In this document: positions 1 to 64,000 of the stretch, piece by piece | How positions within the stretch are numbered: the stretch's first letter is position 1 | How the letters are laid out: each line of letters starts with the position of its first letter | NCBI GenBank assembly: GCA_032207245.1 | Contig: CM063500.1 | Coordinates: 40,329,123-40,393,122 of the forward strand | Origin: Pardosa pseudoannulata | Taxonomy: Eukaryota > Arthropoda > Arachnida > Araneae > Lycosidae | DNA: 64,000 nucleotides | Direction: 5' to 3' | Translations under genes and position numbers: made by a program | The notes under the pieces: model-generated | What the model was told of the DNA's origin: nothing | The model's database searches: none | What the model saw: the letters and a program-made list of their open reading frames with translations, nothing else

Positions 1-545
1 GAATGCATTCCTTTGTAAATCCTCCTGCAGTTAGCAATATTCGTCGTTTTATCGTGATATGATAAGAAGTTATTCTTAGCAATGAAATAACTTTTAGATT
101 TCGCCATCATAGTCGATAAACTGAGTCAACTATAATGATGTTGTATGTAACATCTACACCTGGTCAACATCTATGAAAATCTCTCTCTCAATCTCTTATC
201 TGCCATGAAATGAAATGCATTTCTTTGTAAATCCTCCTGTAGTTAGCAATATATCGCGTCGTTTTATAGTGATGTGATAAGACGTTATTCTTCAGCAATG
301 AAATAAACTTTTAGATTTCGCCATCATAGGGACGGGATAAACTGAGGGGTCATCTATAATGATGTTGTATGTAACAAGGCCCTTAACACCTGGTCAACAT
401 CTATGGGAAAATCTCTCTCTCGATCTCTTATCTGCCATGAAATTAAATGCATTCCTCTGTAAATCCTCCTTCAACTAGCAATATGTCGAGTCGTTTTATC
501 GTGATGTGATAAGAAGTTATTCTTCAGCCATGAAATGAACTTTTA
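1..545. repeat. Local tandem repeat, about 213-231 bp period, three copies, cut by window start
   Basis: The phrase GCATT(C/T)CTxTGTAAATCCTCC recurs at about 5, 218 and 449, each followed by a similar block (TTAGCAATAT, TCGTTTTATxGTGAT, GATAAGA-GTTATTCTT, AATGAAAT). A part of each unit (ATCATAGGGAC, AAACTGAGGGGTCA, CTTAACACCTGGTCAACAT) also appears at about 12010 and 51690, so the array has taken in part of a dispersed repeat. No coding sense seen. Confidence 0.75.
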
Positions 546-1210
546 GACTTATAACATTTTTCGTGAAATAACCGGATAGTATAAGCCGTTTAGTGTATCC
601 CCGGGCTTGCAGCATGCTATTAAATGCCTACTTTGTTGCTTTCAATATTTTTAGATCTTAGTGGTTGCTTGAGCTTAGGAATCAGTAAGAAATCGCACGG
701 TGTGAGATGACGTATATTTCAAGACTCTTGCACGATTCCCAAATTTTTCCCAAATAAAACTTCCAGTACGCAACTAGTAATATTTAGCTTTATTTCATCG
801 TCGTATCATCTTCCGTGAAACAATCAAGTAATACAAGCTATTTAAAGTATTCTCCGTTTTTGCAGCTTATTGATAAATGCTTGCTTTTCTACTCAGCAAG
901 CAGTAAGAAATCTTAAAGTGAAAGATGAGGAATGTTAAAGAATTCTTGTAAGATATTTATACTGTTCCAGCGTAAGACTTCTAGTATTCGACTAGTAATA
1001 TGTCGTCTCGTTTTATCGTCGTATCAATTTTCCGTGAAACATCCACGTAATATTAGCCATTTAGAGTATTCTCCGGTTCTAGATCATGTTTACAAATGCA
1101 TGCTTTGTTGCTAAGAATGCAGTAAGAAATTAAAAGTGTAAGATGAGGAATATTTAAAGATTTTTTACGATCTCTATATTGTTATGTCATAAAAATCTTG
1201 TATTTACTCA
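545..1210. repeat. Second local tandem repeat, about 220-250 bp period
   Basis: TT(T/C)CGTGAAA(C/T)A recurs at about 560, 811 and 1030, each followed by a TATTCTCCG-like stretch, a TTTGCAGC or AGATCATG variant, and an AGTAAGAAAT stretch. It is diverged and non-coding. Confidence 0.65.
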
Positions 1211-1424
1211 TGTAACACTCTGGCATATTAGCTTCCATGCTTAAGCCATTGACCGATTTAGTTAATATAGAGACAAACATTTTTTTCATTCTACAAATTT
1301 TTATTGTGGTCAGTAGATTTTTAATATAAACTAAGATTTGTTACTTATTGAACAGTCTACGTATAATATTATAAATCTCATTTGTATTTATTCAAATTAT
1401 TATAGTATATTACAGTACATTTGA

Positions 1425-2180
1425 TTTTATTTATAACTTCTTATATTTGGTTTTATTTATGTCTTCTTATATCACAGTACATTTGGTTTTATTTATGACT
1501 TCTTATATTTGGTTTTATTTATGACTTCTTATATCACAGTACATTTGGTTTTATTTATGACTTCATTTGGATTATGACTTCTTATATCACAGTACATTTG
1601 GTTTTTTTATACTTCTTATATTTGGTTTTATTTATGACTTCTTATATCACAGTAAATTTGATTTTATTTATAACTTCTTATATTTGGTTTTATTTATGTC
1701 TTCTTATATCACAGTACATTTGGTTTTATTTATGACTTCTTATATTTGGATTTATTTATGACTTCTTATATCACAGTACATTTGGTTTTATTTATAACTT
1801 CTTATAATTGGTTTTATTTATGACTTCTTATATTTGGTTTTATTTATGACTTCTTATATTTGGTTTTATTTATGACTTCTTATATCACAGTACATTTGGT
1901 TTTATTTATGACTTCTTATATTTGGTTTTATTTATGACTTCTTATATCACAGTACATTTGGTTTTATTTATAACTTCTTATATTTGGTTTTATTCATGTT
2001 CTCCAGTACATTTGGTTTTATTTATGACTTCTTATATTTGGTTTTATTTATGACTTCTTATATTTGGTTTTATATTATTATGTTGGTTTTATTTATGTAT
2101 CACAGTAATTTGGTTTTATTATTCCATATTTATAAAATTTTTACAATATCACAGTTTATAACTTCTTATATTGGTTTTAT
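1425..2180. repeat. Minisatellite with alternating 27- and 37-bp units
   Basis: Units built of TTATATTTGGTTTTATTTATGACTTC are mixed with longer units that insert ATCACAGTACA before TTTGG. More than twenty units occur in irregular order, degrading after 2080. Short open frames here are by-products of the repeat. Confidence 0.9.
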
Positions 2181-2344
2181 TATATAAAATATAAAAAATT
2201 TTTTTATAAAAAAAATTTTATATTTATATTATAAAAAATTAAAAAAACTTATAACAAAAATTTATTTTATTAATATTTTGATTAATATAAACTTAATAAA
2301 TAAAAAATTTAAATAATTTTATAAACTTTTATATACATATAAAA

Positions 2345-3870
2345 ATATTCTTATTAGCATTAACAATTATCATTTTAAAATAATATAAATTAGAGTTAAA
2401 TTCATTGAAAAGACTATAATTACTTATTTAATTTTCTTTCTGAAATTGTCCATAAAAATTATTAACTGTTAAATTTTATTATGAAAACGAAATACCAATT
2501 TTTCATTCTTAAAAACCTGAGAATTAATAATTGTCTACATATGGATTTTTTTTTAGAATTTTACATGAAATTTTTCGCAGTATTATGAACTCAACACATA
2601 CACTACAGTGTTTTATTTATGTAACATACAGCCTCATTTACTTGGATTTCAAATATTTATATTCACATACAAAATAATTAATATTTATATAAATTAAATA
2701 AAGAATTACAACCGAAAGACGATTTCTGACTTTGCAAATTGTTTATAAGAATTATCTACACTCACTGAATATAAAATATTGTTCCGAGAAACTTAATTAG
2801 TTCTACAAACCATTTTCTAACTGTCAAAATTAGACTAGGTATTAAAACTAGAACACCGGAAACTTACTATTGGTTTAACTTCGTCGATATATGCATATAA
2901 ATATTTTACACAAAACATACACACACAGATAAATATGTATATAAGTGCTATTTTAATATTTACTGTGGAGTTCTTTACAATAAAAAATGCCAAAAAAAAA
3001 CTTATTTCATTGAATTGCTTTATTTTGAATTTAAATACTGTAATACTGATAATTAATTATAAATTAAAAATAATTACACAAAAATATAATGAAAAAATTT
3101 CATCTATTAGTTTTGAGATATTATAAAATTTTTAATTGATTTCAATCTAATACATATAAGGAGATACTTTTTTTCTTATTAGCATTAAGAATTATCATTT
3201 TAAAATAATATAAATTAGAGTTAAATTCATTGAAAAGACCTTTAATTACTTATTTAATTTTTATTTCTGAAATTGTCCATAAAAATTAAAATTAACTATT
3301 AAATTTTAAAATTAATGAAAACGAAATACCAGTTTTTCAGTCCTAAAAACCTGAGAATTAATAATTATCTTAAATATGGATTTTTTTTTTAGAATTTTAC
3401 ATGAAATATTTCACAGTATAGAACTTGTTTTAAAGATTATTTTATAATAATTTTCATTTTACACTAGATACTGGAATGTAAATAAATTAGAATTAAATTA
3501 AAGGCTTTCAAAGGTGATGTGACAACTGGACCATATGGGACTAGCCCTTCAATCCAGAGACTACTGTCAGTAAGCACAAAAATGACAACGAGCGAAAAAT
3601 AAACACTTAACAGAGCAAAGAGATAGAAGGGTGGAATAATTAAATTATTTGAAAAGAAAATACTTTTAATTATTTGTTCAAAACTTATTTCTGGCCTTGT
3701 CAGTAAAAATTAAAAGGAACAGTTAAATTTTAAAATTAGTTAAAACTAAATACCAGTTTTTCAGTCCTAAAAACCTGAGAATTAATAATTATCTTAAATA
3801 TGGATTTTTTTTTAGAATTTTACATGAAATATTTCACAGTATAAAACTTGTTTTAAAGATTATTTTATAA
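2345..3870. repeat. Three dispersed direct copies of an AT-rich block of about 250 bp
   Basis: The block beginning TTCTTATTAGCATTAA at about 2349 recurs at about 3173 with few changes, including a long shared stretch through TTAGAGTTAAATTCATTG. A more diverged third copy follows at about 3650-3860. All share CCTAAAAACCTGAGAATTAA and an ATGGATTTTTTTTTAGAATTT stretch. The third copy lies inside the inverted repeat listed next. Confidence 0.75.
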
Positions 3871-5094
3871 TAAATTTCATTTTATACTATATATTCACAT
3901 GTAAAATAAAAAATAATATAAAATTGTGGCTAAGCTATACTTGTGAGGGTGGGGTTCGATAAAAAAAACATCTTTACAGTGCAAATAAAGTTTAATAACA
4001 TAAAATATTAGCTTGCACACAAAAATAATAAACAAAAAAATATAGTTAAACAAACCAAAATCTACATAATTCAAAATAGTTAATACAATTAGAACCTGGG
4101 GAGGTCAAAGGGTTGCAGCGCCTCCGAAGTCCGTAAGGCCAACTGTTTTGGGGAAGTCTTCTTTTTCGTGTGCGTTTTTATACAGGTGGCAGCACGGTGC
4201 TGTGGCTAAATACATTTGTTACAAAATTCCTTTTGTCGTTTAGATGAAAACTAATATATTTCAGTAATCTAAATACTTTTACAAGGGAACTATTTTTATA
4301 CAATTAAGAAAAAATAAAACTATTCTATATTTAACACGTCCTACATATCCTATATTATTATATAGTAGCACGAAGTATAGTAATAACATAGTTAACACGT
4401 TATGCACAATGTCAGTACCTAAGGACTGACAGTGAACTTTCAGTTCAGGCGGAGTCTGTTCCTGAGAACTTACAGTCGTATTTGAAACAGAAACTTTACT
4501 GTCTGTCTCCACAGACTCAAGCCGTTCAAACAAAAAGTACCAAATCAGTCTCCCAGAACTGACGCCACTAAAACAAAAAAATCCATGTCCATGTACTACA
4601 GATATTGCACTATGTGTTATCATTTTCCGTTAACTACGTTGAAATAAGATTTTATTTCTAGTCGTTCTGATTTTTGTGTAGTTTTAATGCAGTGTAGTGG
4701 CCAAATGTACAAGTCATGTTGCCGTATTAACACATTGTGTGCGGTACACTTACTAGTACGTTTTCTGACGATTGATACTTGAGAGCCCGTCACGTATAAC
4801 TTAGTGTAACAACATGATTTGTTTGTTACAAAAATAACGTATACAAAACAAGCCAATGTTATTGTCTTTCATTTTTTTATAATGTAAAAAAATATATAAC
4901 ATAATACAAAATATTAAAAATATTACTATCTAAACTTTCTATCCAATTTTGTGTTATGAATAAGAATTTTATTCTTTGTTTTTATGTTTATTTTTTCGCT
5001 CGTTGTCATTTTTTGCTTACTGATAATGTCTATTAACGGGCTAGGCCCATAGAGTCAGTTGCATCACCACCTTTGATGCCTTTGATGCCTTTGA
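3501..5094. mobile_element. Element with long terminal inverted repeats (about 105 bp arms)
   Basis: The left arm is about 3501-3607 and the right arm about 4982-5094. Read on the minus strand, the right arm repeats AAAGGTG-TG, CTAGCCC, TCAGTAAGCA, ATGACAACGAGCGAAAAA and TAAACA in the same order as the left arm. The interior (3608-4981) has no recognisable transposase. The two open frames on the minus strand at 4279-4856 show no family motif. The right arm lies inside a separate TTAA-flanked element (4731-5573), so nesting or a composite origin is likely. Class not determined. Confidence 0.6.
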
Positions 5095-5573
5095 TATTAA
5101 AAACTATATACTACTATTTCTATTTTATTTTTCATATTTACGATACTAATATAAATTTATCCACTAAAAAATATTTTTTTTTGTTTACAAAAAATCTTAT
5201 GGTTGTTATTTATACAATGCTATTTATAAATTTGTTTATATATTTCAATATAAAATACTAAAAGTTGGTTAAAAAATTAAATAATTTTCGTTACTAATAT
5301 TTCCTATTTTAATAAAATGATTCACTTTACATCTATTAATACTGAATATTATAAAAAAAATTCAATACAGTTATTGATTTAATAATTGTAAAATTTCTCT
5401 TGGTAACAATTAAAAAAAATTTAAACTGTAATATAGTGAAATTAGAGAAAGAAAAGTACTCAAAAAATTAAATAATTTTCGATCTATTGAGATTGAACTG
5501 AATAACTAAATTCACTAGCAATACATCCGTTTCCGGTACAATTCCGCTGCGAAATGTACCCGCAAACAATGAG
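4731..5573. mobile_element. TTAA-flanked element, CACATTGT-type ends, copy 1
   Basis: TTAA stands at 4727-4730 and 5574-5577. The left end reads CACATTGTGTGC; the right end on the minus strand reads CTCATTGTTTGCGGGTAC. The first 150 bp match, base for base over long runs, the minus strand of the element at 6997-7519 (shared GTACGTTTTCTGACGATTGA). Both right-hand parts share TTTCGATCTATTGAGATT. An inner block of about 195 bp (5290-5485) sits between two copies of AAAAAATTAAATAATTTTCG, and a relative of that block recurs at 5650-5830. Confidence 0.65.
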
Positions 5574-5644
5574 TTAATTTAGAAAATATTTGTTTTGTTT
5601 TTTTTTTGTTTTCTAGTATTAAAAAATGTATATACTAAACCTAT

Positions 5645-5835
5645 CATGTCCTATCAGTTAATAAAATGAATTAACTTTTACATCTATTACATACTTAAAA
5701 GGCCTGGAAATTTATAAAAAAATTCAATACAGTTATTGATATTAATAATTGTAAAATTTCTCTTGGCAGCAATTAAAAAAATTTTCAAACTGTAATATAG
5801 TGAAATTAGAGAAAGAAAAGTACTCAAAAAGAGAA
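5645..5835. repeat. Second copy of the 190-bp block of 5290-5465
   Basis: Shares TTCAATACAGTTATTGAT, ATTGTAAAATTTCTCTTGG and GTGAAATTAGAGAAAGAAAA with 5340-5465. It lies just outside the TTAA-flanked element, so the block was either duplicated across the border or inserted twice. Confidence 0.7.
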
Positions 5836-6452
5836 TAGTAATTATTTACATTTAAGCATAAAAGACATTTTCAATTGGAAAGTGAATAATACTTTGCATG
5901 TGAACTCAGTAAATATTTAATACTACATTCTGTAACAAAAGCGTTTTTTGCACTTTTTTCATTTCTTTCTTAGAAAATAACAAAAAGTTATTGTCACGTA
6001 ATGCGTAAGAAATAAAACCTGTCTCAATTTTTTTCATATAAACATTTAAGAAAATTTTCTATATATTTCACGGAATTAAAAAATACAAAGCTTATTTAGG
6101 TCATTTTCAAAATTTATTTACATTTCAATTCCGAGTAGAAAAGAGAGAAAATCGAAGAATAAATCAATATTTTTAAATTTTAAAATACGTTTGGTACTTT
6201 TGTTTTTAAGTATTATTTTTAAGTTTTATTTTTAAGTACTGATTACTATTTTTTAAGCATTTATATTGTTATGTAAATCCCAAATTATGCAAGCAGGGCA
6301 ATTTTAAATTTCATTTATTTTAAAATTCATATTTTCATTTAAATGGCAAATCCATTACTTCTTAAATCAGTTAGCATTATACATAATGGACTTGATAATC
6401 AACTTCACAAACAAACATTTTTCCCTATATTTACATCTTTAATAATTTATAT
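5836..6452. other. AT-rich upstream sequence, nothing recognised
   Basis: No homology to PDE exons, no tandem structure and no TE terminus was seen. If the upstream GAF-B exon were in the window it should lie somewhere before 8059, but I found no stretch matching the expected GFRTRNILCFPI-type motif. Confidence 0.5.
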
Positions 6453-6466
6453 CAAAGAAAAATTAT

Positions 6467-6643
6467 AGCGAAAGGGTTAGGGTGCTGGCCTATGGAACCG
6501 GAGTCGATGGGTTCGAATCCCACTATGGCATAGATGTTCATAGCCGTTCGGAATTGGCTTTAAGCAGTAGGTCCCGGTCTCATTAGCCCTCGTGTTGCAA
6601 AAAGTAGACCGTAGCGCTCAAAAAAGCCAAAGTCAAGCCAAGC
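6467..6643 (+). mobile_element. tRNA-derived SINE, family 1, copy 1
   Basis: The head carries a Pol III B-box-like GGGTTCGAATCCC, preceded by TTAGGGTGCTGG as likely A box. Then come the family body (TAGCCGTTCGGAAT, GTCCCGGTCTCATTAGCCCT, GTTGCAAAAAGTAGACCGTA) and a CCAAA-rich tail. A 14-bp target duplication, CAAAGAAAAATTAT, stands at 6453-6466 and 6644-6657, which fixes both ends. Confidence 0.9.
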
Positions 6644-6996
6644 CAAAGAAAAATTATTCTTCAATACTAGGAATATTTAGTAAGTTCACTTTTGTGTAAT
6701 ACATAATCCAAATTAAAGTTTAAACATTGCTTTATTCCTCACATTTCTTTTCATAATCCCTCTGGGACAGCGAATGTCAGCAAATTTCGAAAATGTCTCT
6801 GCCTCCTTTATAAAAAGAACAAAAATATCATTTAAAATTAACACCTAAATTATATGTAAAACATGTTATTTAATTGTGGAAACAACTAGCTCAATACATA
6901 CTTAACCATTAAATGTAAAGGGAAAGATCAAAATAAAGTTTTTTCAACCCTGAGAGAGAAACATACAAATTCAAGTAGTAAATATGTATATGTTAA

Positions 6997-7158
6997 CACA
7001 TTGTGTGCAAGTATATTTCGCAGGTGAATTGCACAGGAAGCGGGCGTTTTGCGCATAAATTTAGTTATTCAGTTAAATCTCAATAGATCGAAATTATTCA
7101 ATTTTTTAACCAACATTTCTTATTTTATATTGAAATATATAAACAAATATATAAATAG

Positions 7159-7216
<58 letters not shown>

Positions 7217-7519
7217 AATATACATATATATATATATATCATTTTCGCAATGATAAATAAAAAGTTAATTTTAAATCTAAATTGATTTTTTAATCAACCT
7301 TCCTGCTCTGTGGTGATGTAAAAAACTAGCTTTTATTTGTCTAAATTTTCCAGAATCTATGTAGTAGACAAGAACATCCGACTTCGTTTTCCTGTATATA
7401 CCGTTATTTTTGTACCCACAAACAAACCATCTTGTTACACTAAACCGTGCTAGTACGTGACCCGCTCTCAAGTATCAATCGTCAGAAAACGTACTAGTAC
7501 GTGTCGCGCATACAATGTG
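6997..7519. mobile_element. TTAA-flanked element, CACATTGT-type ends, copy 2
   Basis: TTAA stands at 6993-6996 and 7520-7523. The ends are CACATTGTGTGC and, on the minus strand, CACATTGTATGC, an inverted repeat with one mismatch. The interior holds a (TA)n run (7163-7240). TTAA duplication is known for piggyBac-type elements. The right-hand half has been duplicated in tandem just downstream. Confidence 0.75.
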
Positions 7520-8010
7520 TTAATATAAAAGCAGGAAAGTTCCATAAAAAGATTTAAGACTGTTCTCTGTGTATATATAAATGACAGTTAAACATGTTAT
7601 TTTTAACAGTTAGACAGTTAAACATGTTTATTTTAATCAACCTTCCGTTTTGTGGTTCCACATCGATTGACGTAAAACTAGTTTTTATTTGACTAACTTT
7701 CTCTAGAATTTATGTAGTAAACAAGGACATTTGGTTTTGTTTTCCTGTATATAAGGTTATTTCTGTACCCACAAACAAACCATTTTGTTACACTAACCTG
7801 TACTAGTACGTGACCCGCGCTCTAGTATCAATCGCCAGAAAATGTGCTAGTGCGTGACCCGCGATCAAAATATCAATCATCAGAAAACGTACTAGTACCT
7901 GTCCTGCATACATAATGTGTTAATATGAAAACAGGAAAGTTCCATAAACAGATTAAATACCGTTCGCTGTGTATGTGTAAATTACAGATAAACATCTTAT
8001 TTTTCAGTTA
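7288..8010. repeat. Tandem duplication (about 345 + 375 bp) just upstream of a PDE exon
   Basis: The block 7288-7630 (AATCAACCTTCC, CTATGTAGTAGACAAG, GTACCCACAAACAAACCAT, GTACTAGTACGTG, GGAAAGTTCCATAAA) recurs at 7632-8010 with moderate divergence. The unit contains the right end of the TTAA element plus its flank, so the duplication came after the insertion. Within the second unit the ACGTGACCCGC segment is repeated once more. Confidence 0.8.
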
Positions 8011-8058
8011 CTTTAATCAATAACTTTCAATGCATTATAATTTTTTCCTCTTTTGTAG

Positions 8059-60318
<52,260 letters not shown>

Positions 60319-60529
60319 GTAAGTTATCACATTTTTTCTGTATTACTCTTATGAATTATCATTTTATGATTTTAAACAAGTCTAGTAAACAAAAATAATG
60401 TGATTGTATATTTCTAGGCAGTAGTGATGTCAGTATTCCTGCCTATTGAGAGGGGGGGGGGCTTTAGTATTCAACCTGTGCTTTTTAGTTTGAACTCTCC
60501 AACTTGAATTGCTTGATTTAAGGGGACAC

Positions 60530-62880
60530 AGTACCTTTCGAGCTGAAAAGTACATAGTGGTTAAATAGTTGTTCGTGTCAACCAATCAAAAATTAATTAC
60601 AAGTCACGTAGGTGACGCCGATGACGTAGTTTAACCGCCAGAATCTATTTTTAGTTAGTTATGAAATCTAATTTTGATTTATTCTAAGATATTAAAATCT
60701 ATTATTAGTTACTTATATTAACTTAATTTTGATTTATTGTAAGTTAAAATAAGAATAGCATTTCTCCTAGATCATTAATAAGGGTAATCTAACTTTATAA
60801 AAAAATATTTAGTTTTGTTATATAAAGCAATATAATTTTTAAAAAGCATAAAATATGTACACTAAATGAAAAAAAAATGGAAATCTATTTTCTCACAAAA
60901 TATCTTTTGAAATATATAAATTAGAAACTATTTTTATATATATATTTAAAACAAGCTAATAATCTTTTTCAATCTGTGAATCTCGATTTTATTACTAAGA
61001 GCAATATATTTATATAAGAGATTATTTTATAATAATATTATTTTATATTTTTTTTAATTTTCAAGTTCTTAATAGTTTTAATGTGATTAACATAGTTTTT
61101 ATAATACCCAAACCTATAAAGTTTAGGTTTACAGAGTGCAAAAGATATTTAACTTCAATTAAAGTTGTGGATATTAAAATTTAGTTCTACTATTTACATA
61201 TTTCAAAAGTTATCTTGCTGGAATTTTTTTTTCTCATTTGAAGAATATTTTAATTTTAAATATGTATTACTTTGAAAAGAAAAATTGATTTTTTTTTAAG
61301 TTACACCTCTTTTATAAAATTGAAAAAAAATTTGCAAAGAAGTACAATTTTTTTTTTAATTTTATGATAAATCGGAAAAAGACTATTATAATGAAGAATA
61401 TATTTTAACTCTAAAGTTTTGAACAAAAATGTTTCTAAAGTTTTTAAATAAGTATGACTTTGAAATAAAAAATTGAAATTTTTAAAATTAAAAAAGTTTA
61501 AGTTTTCAGATTTTACTTTTGTTAAACTAAAATGCTTTAACTTTAAAGTTCTATACTGAAAATGTTTCTAAAGTTCTTATATAAGTATTACTTTGAAATG
61601 AAAAATTTGAACTTTTTTAACTAAAAAAGTTTTAGTTTTTTGAAGCTAAAATAATTTAACTCTAAAATTTTATACTATAAAAGTTTCTAAAATTCTTAAA
61701 GTATTACTTTGAAATGAAAAATTGAATTTTTTAAAGTTACAACGATATTATAGAACTGGTACAAAAATGTGCAAAGAAGTACAATTTTTTAAATTTTATT
61801 AAAAATCGAAAATACGTTATTGTAATGAAGAATATACTTAAACTCTAAAGTTTTAAAAATAAATGTTTACCGTAATGCTTAAAATTGAAAAACAAATTGA
61901 AAGGGTATTGTTTTCTAAAGAGTGAAAAGATATAGTAACTTTCGAGATAAAAAGAAATTCATTACATTAACCTACATTTGATTTATCGTAAGATAAAATA
62001 AGAATAACATTTTTCCTAGATCATTAAAAGGGTCTAATTTTATAAAAAATATTCAGTTTATAAAACAATATAATTTTTACAAAAGAAAAAAAAATATGAG
62101 CTCCAGATGAATAGAAGACCATTTACTCACAAAATAACTTTTGAAATACATAAATGAGAAACGAATTTTTATATTTAATAAAAGCTAATAATATTTTTCA
62201 GTCTGTGAATCTCGATTATATTACTAAGACTAATATATTAATATAGGAAATTATTTTATAGCATGATAATTACATTTTTTAAAATTTTCAATTCCTTTTC
62301 AGTTTTAACATTATTAACATATTTTTTAAAATATCAAAACCTGTAAAAATTTTAGGTTTACAGATTGCAAAAAATATTTATCTGCAATTAAAATTGCGGA
62401 TATTAAAATTTAGTTTCTAATATTTACATATTCCAAAATTTATCTTGCGGTTAAGAGAATTTTTTTTTCATTTGGTGTATATTTTATTCTTAAATATCTA
62501 TTACTTTGAAATGAAAAATTGAATTTTTTTAAAGTTTTAGCTATATTAAAAATTGGTAAAAACTTTTGCGAAGAAGTACAAATTTTTATTTTATGATAAA
62601 TCGAAAAAAGACTATTAAAACGAAAAATATATTGTAACTCTAAAGTTTTAAAATAAAAAAGTTTCTAAAGTTGTTAAATATGTAATATTTTGAAATAAAA
62701 AATTAAATTTTTTAAACTAAAAAGTCTTAGTGTTTAGATTTTAGTTTTTTAAGCTAAAATATTTTAATTCTAAAGTTTTAAACTAAAAAAGTTTCTAAAT
62801 TTTTTAAATATTTTTACTTTGAAATAAAAAATTAAATTTTTTAAAGTTACAATACTATTATAAGATCGGTAAAAAAATTT
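60530..62880. repeat. Diverged large tandem duplication, about 1.25 kb period
   Basis: 60725-61940 and 61970-62880 share, in order, TAAGATAAAATAAGAATA, TCCTAGATCATTAA, CTAATAATxTTTTTCA, CTGTGAATCTCGAT, TTACATATT, and a set of short inner repeats (TTACTTTGAAATGAAAAATT, CTCTAAAGTTTT, GTTTCTAAAGTT). The inner repeats are themselves locally duplicated. Copy 1 of the first part begins with the dispersed repeat at 60560. Confidence 0.75.
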
Positions 62881-62890
62881 GAGGAGTACA

Positions 62891-63750
<860 letters not shown>

Positions 63751-63752
63751 TA

Positions 63753-64000
63753 CAGTCAGTATCGGGTAAATGGTCAGCTGCTTATAAGGTCACTCCGCTT
63801 ATATGGTCAGTTTTCTAATGTCCCAACTAATTTATTAGGGAACATGTGTTAAAGTGCACCGCTTATACAGTCATTTTCTTTTTCTTTTTACCTGTTATAT
63901 GGTCAGTTTTATGTTTTCAACGAGTTTCTGTTTTTTTTTCTTTTCGTTTTTTTAAGAAGTCAGTGCGAAATTGGAGAGAAGCTGAAATAGCTTGAATTCA
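63753..64000. mobile_element. pogo/Tigger-like element, cut by window end
   Basis: After TA at 63751-63752 the end reads CAGTCAGTATCGGGTAAATG. It continues collinear with the minus strand of 54631 down to about 53740 (TATAAGGTCAC-CCGC, GTTAAAGTGCACCGCTTA, ATGTTTTCAACGAGTTTC). It lacks the TTAA element present in the other copy. The other end lies outside the window. Confidence 0.82.

Noticed and set aside
4279..4856. Two adjacent minus-strand frames (114 and 78 codons)
   Set aside because: They span a repeat interior and the end of a TTAA element, with no recognisable domain and no splice or promoter support.
1..8058. Upstream GAF-B exon of the PDE gene
   Set aside because: I looked for the expected TRNILCFPI-type motif with a donor leaving one codon base and did not find it; it is probably outside the window.

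Overview
This window is a stretch of animal nuclear DNA. It is strongly AT-rich, has spliced exons with canonical GT/AG borders, long introns, tRNA-derived SINEs, Helitron-like, Tc1/mariner, pogo, hAT and TTAA-targeting DNA elements, and very long (TA)n arrays. The repeat content suggests an invertebrate. I lean weakly towards an arthropod, possibly a chelicerate, but the sequence alone does not settle this.

The only host gene I can support is the middle part of a PDE2A-type (GAF-domain, cGMP-regulated, dual cAMP/cGMP) cyclic-nucleotide phosphodiesterase on the + strand. Ten exons (8059-8171, 9564-9641, 15860-15982, 17496-17566, 21493-21618, 28934-29021, 50853-50900, 52469-52543, 56380-56479, 60206-60318) join into one uninterrupted 311-codon frame. 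They run from the end of the second GAF domain, through the linker, into the HD-type catalytic domain as far as the motif DLSDQTK. The N-terminal exons and the last catalytic exons lie outside the window. One splice junction (end of the first exon) does not read as a legal donor and looks one base short.

Everything else is intron or upstream sequence packed with repeats. 0-8 kb: local tandem repeats, a long inverted repeat, and TTAA-flanked elements, one partly re-duplicated. 8.2-17.5 kb: 165-bp and 220-bp tandem arrays, two broken Tc1 transposase fragments, a 0.94-kb TA array. 17.5-29 kb: pyrimidine-rich repeats, two foldback MITEs, a 13-unit AT-rich satellite of about 0.4 kb, a TTAA MITE. 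29-50.8 kb (one intron of about 21.8 kb): Helitron-like elements, SINEs, nested TTAA elements, a hAT-like element, a 7-unit array of about 0.68 kb with promoter-like motifs, a 196-bp array, a 1.9-kb inverted repeat and a 1.2-kb tandem array. 50.8-64 kb: a pogo/Tigger-like element carrying another TTAA element, a TTAA element swollen by TA repeats, more TA arrays, and a second pogo-like end at the window edge.

The most informative pattern is a set of TTAA-flanked short elements (at least six with CCCY-type ends, plus a second family with CACATTGT ends). Three of them sit inside other repeats, and for those the uninterrupted (empty) site can be read from a paralogous copy in the same window. 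Several carry subterminal GC-rich stem-loops despite different sequences. I saw no rRNA, intact tRNA, CRISPR or prokaryotic feature.
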